Assembly: GCA_017446025.1 (NCBI GenBank)
Contig: JAFSRR010000082.1
Span: forward strand, 1 to 64,000
DNA length: 64,000 nt
From: Bacteroidales bacterium
GTDB lineage: Bacteria > Bacteroidota > Bacteroidia > Bacteroidales > UBA1402
Direction of reading: 5' to 3'
The position numbers and the translations under genes were made by a program. Position 1 is the first letter of the stretch, and every line of letters begins with the position of its first letter. Below the pieces are notes generated by a model. The model made no database searches. It worked only from the letters and a program-made list of their open reading frames with translations, and was not told where the DNA came from. This document shows positions 55,571 to 64,000 of this stretch, piece by piece.

Positions 55571-55600
55571 TAAAAAATGCCGGTCAACTGCACCGGCATT
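55571..55600 (-). terminator. Terminator of bamD-rpoZ-DUF4293 operon
   Basis: On the minus strand, AATGCCGGT - 7-nt loop - ACCGGCATT followed by TTTTATC. Confidence 0.92.
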
Positions 55601-55606
55601 CAATTC

Positions 55607-56068
55607 CTAACGGATTCTCTCATAGGCCCTCACTTTCTTCTCGTCATTGAGTATGGCGTTCATGGCCAAGAACTCGAGTATGAGGGAGACAAAAGGAAGG
55701 GATATGCCGAAATTGAGTCCAAAAGAAGCATCCAGACGCCGCACCGTGACCCATAGGAAGACGAGGTAGGCCAAATAGAAGCCTATCAAGGCCAGCAGGT
55801 TGAAGATGCAAAACCTGACCTGGGTGAGCCGCTTGCGATAGAAGAACACGGCCACCAGGCTCGAGGCGATGCATACGGCCAGTATGGCCCCCAAGCCCCA
55901 GAACGAGATGGAAGCATTGCCCTCACCGACACGCTGTGCCACCGAAAAAGCCTCATACGAATAGACCGTGCCCTCAGCGCTGAAGAAAGTTCCCCAAGGC
56001 AGATAGAGCGCGGCCACCATGGCGGCTATGGCCAGCAGCAGGTACAATGTCTGTATACGCTGGATCAT
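55607..56068 (-). CDS. DUF4293 four-helix membrane protein
   Basis: The 153-residue protein has four membrane helices (TLYLLLAIAAMVAALYLPWG; GLGAILAVCIASSLVAVFFY; FNLLALIGFYLAYLVFLWV; LPFVSLILEFLAMNAI) and a conserved N-terminal MIQRIQT. The family is limited to Bacteroidota; function is unknown. It overlaps rpoZ by one base. Confidence 0.9.
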   Translation of the reverse strand: MIQRIQTLYLLLAIAAMVAALYLPWGTFFSAEGTVYSYEAFSVAQRVGEGNASISFWGLGAILAVCIASSLVAVFFYRKRLTQVRFCIFNLLALIGFYLAYLVFLWVTVRRLDASFGLNFGISLPFVSLILEFLAMNAILNDEKKVRAYERIR

Positions 56069-56397
56069 TATTTCTTGACTTTGTCTTTCAACGGATTGCG
56101 ATAATAAATCTTACCCTCGATGTATTCCTGGGTGGCAATCAGCGTCGGCTTCGGTAATTTTTCATAGTAGCGGGAAATCTCGATCTGTTCACGATTCTCG
56201 AAGACTTCTTCCAGGTTGTCGGTGTAGGGAGCGAATTCCTGCAGTTTCTTTTCCAGTTCCGTCTTGATGTCAACGCTGATCTGGTTGGCGCGCTTTGCAA
56301 TCACGGAGACCACTTCGTAAACGTTTTCATCACCCACCATCGACTGGATGTCGCGGGTCTGGGTATTGGTAGGAGCTACTGTTTTTTTGTAATCCAT
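56068..56397 (-). CDS. rpoZ: RNA polymerase omega subunit, Bacteroidota type
   Basis: The 109-residue protein contains the omega/Rpb6 core VYEVVSVIAKRANQISVDIK, with a C-terminal extension (EYIEGKIYYRNPLKDK). It is expected to help assemble RNA polymerase. It lies between bamD and DUF4293. Confidence 0.88.
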   Translation of the reverse strand: MDYKKTVAPTNTQTRDIQSMVGDENVYEVVSVIAKRANQISVDIKTELEKKLQEFAPYTDNLEEVFENREQIEISRYYEKLPKPTLIATQEYIEGKIYYRNPLKDKVKK

Positions 56398-56416
56398 AAC
56401 TGTAATAATATTGATA

Positions 56417-57226
56417 TCAATTGTTTTCGCCTAGATAGGAACGAGCCTGGTCGAGCATTGCCTTGGCTTCCTTGGCGTATTTGCTATCCGGGTAGTCGTT
56501 CGTGAAACTATAGTACTCGTCCACCACAGCGCGCATGCGTTCGGGAATCATCGCGGCCACGCTCTCACGCGCATAGGTAAAACGGGATTTGAGTATCAGG
56601 AAGGAGAAGTCCTCGCGGTAGACCGACGAGGGGAAGTCACGCAGGGCGTTGTTGGCCGTGACGATGCAGGATTCATAGTTGTTGCCCATGAAGTTGCCCA
56701 GGTTATAATACAGCTGACAGTTGAGCAAGGCCTTGTAGGCCAGCTTTTCCATCAAAGTGTTGAGCATTTCTTCGGCTTCGGTGCGGTGTTCGCTCAAAGG
56801 ATAGTATTCCAGAAAGACCGTCAACTCGTCCATGGCCTCGATGGTGCCCTCCTGCGACAGACGAGAATCGGGCGAGTTGATGAAGGCCGACTTGCCGGCC
56901 ATGAAGCGGCATTCCTCCGTAAAGGTGCCCTTGGGGTAAGTCTTGTAATAGAGCTGGTACTGGGCCCCTGCGGAATAGTAGTCTTTGGTGCGGTAATAAG
57001 AGTTGGCCAGCATGTAGAGGCACTGCTCTGCCCGCTCCGTTCCCTTGTAAACAGCTTTCAATTCCTCCATCAGTTCGATGACGCGCTTGTACTTGCCCTG
57101 GTCGTAATATTCGTTCGCCTTGTTCCATTTGGCGTCATAATCATTGCTCTTCTGGAGTTTGTAATACTCTCCACAAGATGATAATGCGCAGCATATCAAC
57201 AAGATAAACAAATATCTGACTTTCAT
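56417..57226 (-). CDS. bamD: Outer membrane assembly lipoprotein BamD
   Basis: The 269-residue lipoprotein (CCALSSC, Cys18) of the BAM complex has TPR-like helices (ANEYYDQGKYKRVIELMEEL, LANSYYRTKDYYSAGAQYQLY, ...YPLSEHRTEAEEML). The start is MKVRYLF at 57226; an upstream in-frame codon at 57280 lies in the promoter. It leads the bamD-rpoZ-DUF4293 operon. Confidence 0.95.
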   Translation of the reverse strand: MKVRYLFILLICCALSSCGEYYKLQKSNDYDAKWNKANEYYDQGKYKRVIELMEELKAVYKGTERAEQCLYMLANSYYRTKDYYSAGAQYQLYYKTYPKGTFTEECRFMAGKSAFINSPDSRLSQEGTIEAMDELTVFLEYYPLSEHRTEAEEMLNTLMEKLAYKALLNCQLYYNLGNFMGNNYESCIVTANNALRDFPSSVYREDFSFLILKSRFTYARESVAAMIPERMRAVVDEYYSFTNDYPDSKYAKEAKAMLDQARSYLGENN

Positions 57227-57249
57227 TTTGTTCGGTCGCAAAAAGTCCG

Positions 57250-57281
57250 CGAATTTACCAATTATCATATAATCTGTCAAG
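57250..57281 (-). promoter_or_regulatory. Promoter of bamD operon
   Basis: On the minus strand, CTTG, 20 bp, then TAAATTCG, 24 bases before ATG 57226. Confidence 0.6.
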
Positions 57282-57351
57282 TGATTTGATTAAAATAATT
57301 CTGTCATGCAGTATTTTGACGGACAAGGGCCGCAAGTTGTAACAAAAGACT

Positions 57352-57359
57352 TACCTTTG
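57352..57359 (+). promoter_or_regulatory. -7 box of uvrB promoter
   Basis: A perfect TACCTTTG, 38 bases before ATG 57398. No good -33 box. Confidence 0.6.
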
Positions 57360-57397
57360 CATCGAGGGTTTCAGGCCCTCCTGTTTTGCCCGTTCAC

Positions 57398-59397
<2,000 letters not shown>

Positions 59398-59401
<4 letters not shown>

Positions 59402-60879
59402 AACCGGAATCCCAGCGTAGCGACGATGTTCAGGCTCTTGACATCCAACTTGGCATAGTTGGTGTAGGGATCGCCGTAATTGTCGGTGCGGGCATTGTAG
59501 AAGGGATGGAAATGCTCGCCACGCATGCTGTAGGTGGCGGCCAGATCCAGGTACCAGCTGTCGAAGCGCAGGCCGCAGCCGCCCGCCAGCATGTCGGCAC
59601 CACGGTCGATGCTGTACTGGGGCGTATAGGTCGGAGTATGGATCTCAATGTTGTTGGTGATGACTTCCCCCCTGACGGGCGACATGTAATGGGCATAACC
59701 GCAACGGCCGCTGAAGACATCCGAGAAGCGCCATTCCAGTCCGACACGGAAGTTGAGGACATCGCGGAAATACGTGTGCACATCGGCCGAGATATCGTTA
59801 TATACATAGCCGTAGGCATCCTTTTCCTGCATGGCCGAATAGAAAGTCTGGTCCAGATCGGCACTCAGGAAGCCCTTGCGACCCAGCTGCAAAGCGGCAC
59901 TATAGACCATGCGGGTCGGAGTCTTCAGATGATAGGCATACGAGGAGAACTGGCCGTTGTTTGTCCTCTGGGTGGTGTTGTGCGTCACGTTGTCATAGAC
60001 AATGCCTGTTGCCGTCATGGTGGTGGCCGTCACATCGACCAGATCGTAGTAGGTCGGTGTATGGACCGCCAGGCCCAGGCGCAGAGCCGCCGTCGGACGC
60101 AGGATCAGGCCGAACTTGGCGTTGACGGCGTTGCCGCTGGTCCGCAAATCGTTGGACAGACGGAAATCGCCACCCAGCTCAAACACTTCCTGATAGTAGG
60201 TATCCAGACGATAGTTTATCGACTGCACGCCGATGGCCATGCCGAAATAGACGAAATAGCCGTAGTTGAAGCCGAAACCGAAGTCCCAGACATCCGAACG
60301 GCCCGATTCCATCATGTACTGTTCGTTATCGACCGTTTCGTTGGCCGCCAGGATGGGATTGTAGGCATCATCCAGCATATAGGCCTTGTACATGAAGTCT
60401 TCCAGGCCGCTGCCCACTACCAGGTTGTCCAACAGGGAAACCGGACGGTTGACGCCCCGGACAGCCGTATGGCGGCTGAAATTCTTCAGGCGGTTGTAGC
60501 TGACAGCGAAATTGTAGTTGGCAAAGCCTTCTTCATTGTCCGTGCGATAGGCCGACACAAAACCGAAATTGGCCGGCATCGTGCGGGTTTTGCGGTCGGA
60601 AATGCCGACACCCGTCTCGCGGAAATCAGCGGAAACACCCACCGAACTAAGTGCGTGGGTATAGGTCAGCTCGCCCGAGCGGTAGATACCCAGTCCGGCC
60701 GGGTTGATGGTCAGCGAAGTCATGTCGCCGCCCAAGGCGCCGAAAGCATTGGCCATACTCATGGCACGGGCCGTACCATAAGGTTCGGCCATCGAATATT
60801 TCAACAAATCGAAGGCTTCCTGGGCCTGTAGGTTCAGACCCAGGAAGACGACTGCCAGTATAATACAGATTCTTTTCAT
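59398..60879 (-). CDS. OmpP1/FadL-family outer membrane protein
   Basis: The 493-residue barrel protein has a signal peptide (MKRICIILAVVFLGLNLQA) and the FadL-type N-terminal plug region with ARAMSMANAFGALGGDMTSLTINPAGLGIY. Amphipathic strands follow, ending NIVATLGFRF. It may let hydrophobic compounds cross the outer membrane. It lies 45 bp downstream of the Ser/Tyr-rich protein gene on the same strand and is likely co-transcribed. Confidence 0.9.
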
Positions 60880-60924
60880 TGTCTGGTATGTGGTTACTTG
60901 GTTACATTAGTGGCAAACAGGGGC

Positions 60925-62469
60925 TTAGCGGCGACCGCTGGAAGAACCCGAAGAGGAACGACCACCCGAACTGCTCGAAGAGCCGCCGGAATAGCTGCTA
61001 CCCGAAGAACGGCCCGAGGAACTCGAGGAGCTGCTGGACGAATAGCTGCTGGACGATCCGCTGGAGTAGCTCGACGAACTCGAACGGCTGCTGCTCGAAG
61101 AAGAGGAGCTCACCGAGGAGCGGCTGGAAGTCGACGCACTGGACGACCTGGTTGTGGCCGGAGCGGAGCTCGAAGAGGAGCGGACGCTGGTGCCCGTGCT
61201 GGCCCGGCTGGCAGACGAACTGCTGCTGGAGCGGGTACTCGAACTGGAGCTGCTCGTGCGGCCAGTGCTGCTGGAGCTCGAAGACGAACGCGGCGTAGTC
61301 GTCACCGTCGAACGGCTGGTGGAAGAAGAGCTGCGGCTGGAGCTGTTGCCCAGGATGCTGCGACCCGTGCTGGCCGATGAGTTCACCGAACTGCGGCCCG
61401 TCGTGGCCGTAGTGGCCGTCGAAGCCCTTCTACCCGTCGCGGTGTTGGCCGACGAAGAACGTCCTGCCGTGGTGCGGGTCGACGTCACAGCCGAGCGGCT
61501 GGAAGTCGTGGAAGCCGTGCGCAGGCTGCTGGCAGCGGAACGGTTGCCGGTGCCGGCCCGGCTGCCCGTAGCCACTTGTGTGGCGGAAGCCGTGGTCGTA
61601 GCCCTGCCCGAAGTCGTGCTGGAAGCCAGGCGCGGCAGTTCCACCTCGTTATATACCGCCGAGCGCGTTCTGGGACTGGCCGTGGTGGCACCCCGGGTCA
61701 AGGCACCCGTGGGACGGGCGGCATTGTGGTCGGAATGCGGACGGCGTTCGTTCAACGCATAGTGCGAGGGATGTCCCCAGAGGTCGTAAGGACCGTGATG
61801 ACGGTGGTGATGGTAGCTGTAGTAATGACGGGGATAATAGTAGTAGTCGTGATACCACGGATTATACCAGCCATAATACCAGGGATCGTAAGTGCCCCAA
61901 TAGTACCAGTCGTGGTAGCTGTACCAGTAGTGACGGTAGCTGTAGGGACTGTAGTACCATGAATAGTAGGGACGATAGTAATAATCGTAGTACCAGGGGC
62001 TGGCCCAGCCGCTGTAATAGTAGTCGGGCTCGTCGTTGTCATAGTAGATGTTCAGCGTGGCGCCGTCTTCGACCAAGACATTCAGGTAACCGTCTTCGGT
62101 GACATGGGTGGTGAAATCCTTGTCATAGAAGCGGCGGATGCGTTCGCTGTACTGATACTCCTGATAGGCCTCGTATTCCTCGGCACTGATCAGGACGGAA
62201 TCAGGCTCGGCGGTGGTCGCTTCAGCATTGAGGGCAGCCAGCGCCGAAGGACGGCGGTTGTATTCATCCACGTTGCGCGTGGAAGCAGTGTAAACCACCG
62301 GTTCCTCTACGGTCTGAGCCTCAGATGCCGTGGCCAACATAGTCTTGGCCTGCTTTTTTGCATACTTGGGATGATAATAGAGATCATCGTCGTAAGACTG
62401 TGCATTGATGACATTCGGCCAGAACAAGCCTGTCAACAAAATTGTCAGCGTCAAAATCCTGGTTTTCAT
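60925..62469 (-). CDS. Secreted low-complexity protein: Tyr/Trp/His-rich segment followed by long Ser/Thr/Arg-rich tail
   Basis: The 514-residue protein has a signal peptide (MKTRILTLTILLTGLFWPNVINA). The N-terminal part (~25-145) is of normal composition. Residues ~147-235 hold about 32 Tyr and 10 Trp plus a His cluster (SYHHHRHH). A Thr/Ser/Ala/Arg region follows, then ~150 residues of almost pure Ser with Arg/Thr/Gly, ending SSSGRR. No catalytic domain is seen. ATG 62469 is chosen because the codon three triplets upstream is TTG. It is probably the first gene of an operon with the FadL-like barrel. Function is unknown; adhesive, metal-binding or heavily glycosylated surface roles are possible. 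Confidence 0.85.
   Translation of the reverse strand: MKTRILTLTILLTGLFWPNVINAQSYDDDLYYHPKYAKKQAKTMLATASEAQTVEEPVVYTASTRNVDEYNRRPSALAALNAEATTAEPDSVLISAEEYEAYQEYQYSERIRRFYDKDFTTHVTEDGYLNVLVEDGATLNIYYDNDEPDYYYSGWASPWYYDYYYRPYYSWYYSPYSYRHYWYSYHDWYYWGTYDPWYYGWYNPWYHDYYYYPRHYYSYHHHRHHGPYDLWGHPSHYALNERRPHSDHNAARPTGALTRGATTASPRTRSAVYNEVELPRLASSTTSGRATTTASATQVATGSRAGTGNRSAASSLRTASTTSSRSAVTSTRTTAGRSSSANTATGRRASTATTATTGRSSVNSSASTGRSILGNSSSRSSSSTSRSTVTTTPRSSSSSSSTGRTSSSSSSTRSSSSSSASRASTGTSVRSSSSSAPATTRSSSASTSSRSSVSSSSSSSSRSSSSSYSSGSSSSYSSSSSSSSSGRSSGSSYSGGSSSSSGGRSSSGSSSGRR
60928..61707 (-). repeat. Low-complexity Ser/Thr/Arg-coding DNA
   Basis: The region consists of degenerate AGC/TCG/TCC-type triplets on the coding strand. 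It creates long false frames on the other strand (Ala/Arg/Gly-rich and Leu/Val/Glu-rich). Confidence 0.85.
61750..62028 (-). repeat. Low-complexity Tyr/Trp/His-coding DNA
   Basis: Tandem-like TAC/TAT/TGG/CAC codons encode irregular YY, WYY and YW motifs. There is no exact repeat unit. Confidence 0.8.
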
Positions 62470-62645
62470 AAGGCTCAATTATTAAAAGGTTATCGGTTTT
62501 CTGTTTTCTATCCCTTAGATGACTCAAAAGGCCGAAAGTAAACTGGCATTAAGTTGATTTAACTAAAAAGGGTCCGGAACCCGTTATTCAGCGGCAAGAT
62601 ACGAAGAAAAAACGGGATTCCGAGCATGAACCGCGAAAAAAGCAC

Positions 62646-62653
62646 TAACTTTG
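62646..62653 (+). promoter_or_regulatory. -7 box for the YggS gene
   Basis: A perfect TAACTTTG 41 bases before ATG 62695. It lies downstream of an in-frame ATG at 62626, which is therefore unlikely to be the start. Confidence 0.6.
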
Positions 62654-62694
62654 TCCTTAATAAAAAGCGAGGCCAGTGCCCGCGCCACATCCAC

Positions 62695-63369
62695 ATGTCT
62701 GTCACGACCAACATACAGCAGCTGAAAGCCACCCTGCCCCCGCAGGTCGGGCTCATTGCCGTGTCCAAGTTCCAACCGGTCGAGAAGCTGCAGGAAGCCT
62801 ACGAGGCAGGCCAGCGCCTTTTCGGCGAGAACCGCGCCCTGGAGATGCGTGACAAGCACTCCCTGCTGCCCCAGGACATCCAATGGCATTTCATCGGCCA
62901 TCTGCAACGCAACAAAATCAAGTATATCGCGCCCTTTGTCGCCATGATCCATTCGGTCGACAGCCCGGAGCTGCTCGAAGACATCGACCGGGCCGCTGAA
63001 AAAGCCGGCCGCACCATTCCCTGCCTTTTGCAGTTGCACATCGCCCGCGAAGAGACCAAATTCGGTTTCAGCCCGCAGGAAGCGCTCGACTACCTGGCCG
63101 GCGGCACGTGGCGGTCCCTGGAGCACATCCGCCTGTGCGGCATGATGGGCATGGCCACCTTCACCGACAACCAGGCCCAGGTACTCGAAGAGTTCGGGCT
63201 GTTGAAACAATGTTTCGATACGGCCAAAGAAAAATGGTTCGCCGCAGACGACGGTTTCCGCCACCTGTCCATGGGCATGTCCGATGATTATCCGCTGGCC
63301 ATCCAGTGCGGCAGCACGATGGTACGCATCGGCACGGCTATCTTCGGCAGCCGGCCGCTCAATCCGTAA
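62695..63369 (+). CDS. YggS-family PLP homeostasis protein
   Basis: The 224-residue PLP-binding TIM-barrel protein has PLP Lys in LIAVSKFQP, FGENRALEM, WHFIGHLQRNKIKYI, and the late MGMSDDYPLAIQCGSTMVRIG that binds phosphate. It buffers cellular PLP and has no known enzymatic turnover. It converges with rpiB, the stops overlapping by 11 bp. Confidence 0.95.
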   Translation: MSVTTNIQQLKATLPPQVGLIAVSKFQPVEKLQEAYEAGQRLFGENRALEMRDKHSLLPQDIQWHFIGHLQRNKIKYIAPFVAMIHSVDSPELLEDIDRAAEKAGRTIPCLLQLHIAREETKFGFSPQEALDYLAGGTWRSLEHIRLCGMMGMATFTDNQAQVLEEFGLLKQCFDTAKEKWFAADDGFRHLSMGMSDDYPLAIQCGSTMVRIGTAIFGSRPLNP

Positions 63370-63811
63370 GCGGAATCTTCTCTATGCGGGTCTGGTGACG
63401 CCCGCCATCGAATTCAGTCTCAAGAAAGATCTCTATGATCTTGACGGCCGCTTCCTTGGAAATGAAACGGGCTGGCAGGCAGCACACATTGGCATCGTTG
63501 TGCTGACGGGCCAGGCGTGCGATGTCTTCCGACCAGCAGAGCGCCCCGCGGATTTGCTGATGTTTGTTGACCGTCATGCAAACGCCTTCGCCGCTGCCAC
63601 AAATGGCAATACCGCAACGGCTCTCGCCTTCCTCGACCGATTCAGCCAGAGGATGGGCAAAATCAGCATAATCACAACTGTCAGGGGAATAGGTGCCAAA
63701 ATTGATGAAAGGAATGTTCTTTTCCGTGAGCCAGTCACAAACAGCTTCCTTCAATTCATAACCCGCGTGGTCGCTACATACCGCCACCGGAACAGCATCG
63801 TCTGAATTCAT
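63359..63811 (-). CDS. rpiB: Ribose-5-phosphate isomerase B
   Basis: The 150-residue enzyme interconverts ribulose-5-P and ribose-5-P. CSDHAGYELK binds phosphate, the catalytic Cys lies in AICGSGEGVCM, and HNDANVCCLPARFI follows. It is downstream of tatC with 59 bp between, and has its own promoter. Confidence 0.96.
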   Translation of the reverse strand: MNSDDAVPVAVCSDHAGYELKEAVCDWLTEKNIPFINFGTYSPDSCDYADFAHPLAESVEEGESRCGIAICGSGEGVCMTVNKHQQIRGALCWSEDIARLARQHNDANVCCLPARFISKEAAVKIIEIFLETEFDGGRHQTRIEKIPLTD

Positions 63812-63837
63812 GTCTAATAATGTGAGATTTGGAACCG

Positions 63838-63867
63838 CAAATATACGAAGATTTTCTGTACTGCAAA
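63838..63867 (-). promoter_or_regulatory. Promoter of rpiB
   Basis: On the minus strand, TTTG, 18 bp, then TATATTTG, 26 bases before the ATG. Confidence 0.68.
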
Positions 63868-63870
63868 TAT

Positions 63871-64000
63871 TTATTCTTTCGACGAGGCTTTTTCCACCAG
63901 CCGGGACGATCGTCGGACGGCGGCCGCCACAATCAGGATGCTGATCTCATAGAGGGCCCAGATGGGCAGCGACACCAGGGCCAGGGTGAAAGCATCGCCC
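63871..64000 (-). CDS. tatC: Sec-independent translocase TatC (C-terminal 42 residues; gene continues past window)
   Basis: Reading the minus strand in from base 64000 gives a frame ending at TAA 63871-63873. It contains GDAFTLALVSLPIWALYEIS, the conserved last-helix region of TatC, followed by a short basic/acidic tail (AVRRSSRLVEKASSKE). TatC is the receptor of the twin-arginine pathway. Only the end is visible, so the call rests on this motif. Confidence 0.82.
   Translation of the reverse strand, partial: GDAFTLALVSLPIWALYEISILIVAAAVRRSSRLVEKASSKE

Noticed and set aside
60898..61762. Ala/Arg/Gly-rich and Leu/Val/Glu-rich plus-strand frames
   Set aside because: They are the reverse complement of the Ser codon repeats in the secreted low-complexity protein, with no start context of their own.

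Overview
The window reads as chromosomal core sequence from a GC-rich member of the Bacteroidota, most likely order Bacteroidales. The evidence is the promoter grammar (many copies of TAnnTTTG or TAnnTTcG preceded at about 18-20 bp by TTTG-like boxes), a short primary sigma factor with no region 1.1, lipoprotein signals with Bacteroidota-type lipoboxes, a type B C-terminal sorting domain of the type IX secretion system, a periplasmic-propeller sensor kinase, and Bacteroidota-only families (DUF4290, DUF4293, HU-SPOR proteins, a divergent omega subunit). I see no rRNA, insertion sequence, prophage, CRISPR array or plasmid module. The species cannot be named from this sequence alone.

Layout. 1-9.2 kb: the end of a pectate lyase, a TonB-dependent receptor, a large lipoprotein built from two ~250-residue repeats, and a propeller sensor kinase overlapping a LuxR-type response regulator. 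9.2-20.7 kb: a VanX-like dipeptidase, tRNA-Lys, the string T9SS type B cargo - lytic transglycosylase - uvrA - uup, a LysM/PBP1-fold protein paired with an outer membrane barrel, and rpoD. 20.7-29.7 kb: degP, RNase P RNA, a YihY-family membrane protein, lemA with a TPM-domain protein, riboflavin synthase, tRNA-His, a DUF1460 amidase-like lipoprotein, folD and ffh. 29.8-33.7 kb: a four-gene glycan operon (GT2, B12-type radical SAM, GT2, NAD-dependent epimerase).

33.8-44.3 kb is a tightly packed envelope string: pbp1A, a C_GCxxG_C_C protein, tsaB, DUF4290, murA, rimM, a degenerate LytM protein, dxr and rseP, with an endonuclease/exonuclease/phosphatase-family protein downstream. From the divergent promoter region at 44.3 kb, pyrB-pyrI-flavin reductase-glyA-MATE run rightwards to 49 kb. 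49-64 kb: an unassigned beta/alpha-barrel protein, an N-carbamoylputrescine amidase-like hydrolase, an HU-TM-SPOR protein, pgk, an S9 peptidase, bamD-rpoZ-DUF4293, uvrB, a low-complexity Ser/Tyr-rich secreted protein followed by a FadL-like barrel, a YggS protein, rpiB and the end of tatC.

Taken together, most genes serve envelope construction: peptidoglycan precursors (murA), polymerisation (pbp1A), remodelling (transglycosylase, LytM, DUF1460, VanX-like, SPOR), outer membrane assembly and quality control (bamD, degP, rseP) and surface secretion (T9SS cargo). DNA repair (uvrA, uvrB) and one-carbon, pyrimidine and isoprenoid metabolism make up the rest. I found no clear mobile or defence system. 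The least explained items are the Tyr/Trp/His-rich plus Ser-rich secreted protein at 60.9-62.5 kb, the HU-SPOR protein, the duplicated lipoprotein, the radical SAM glycan operon, the LytM protein lacking its metal ligands and the MurA with Asp in place of the catalytic Cys.
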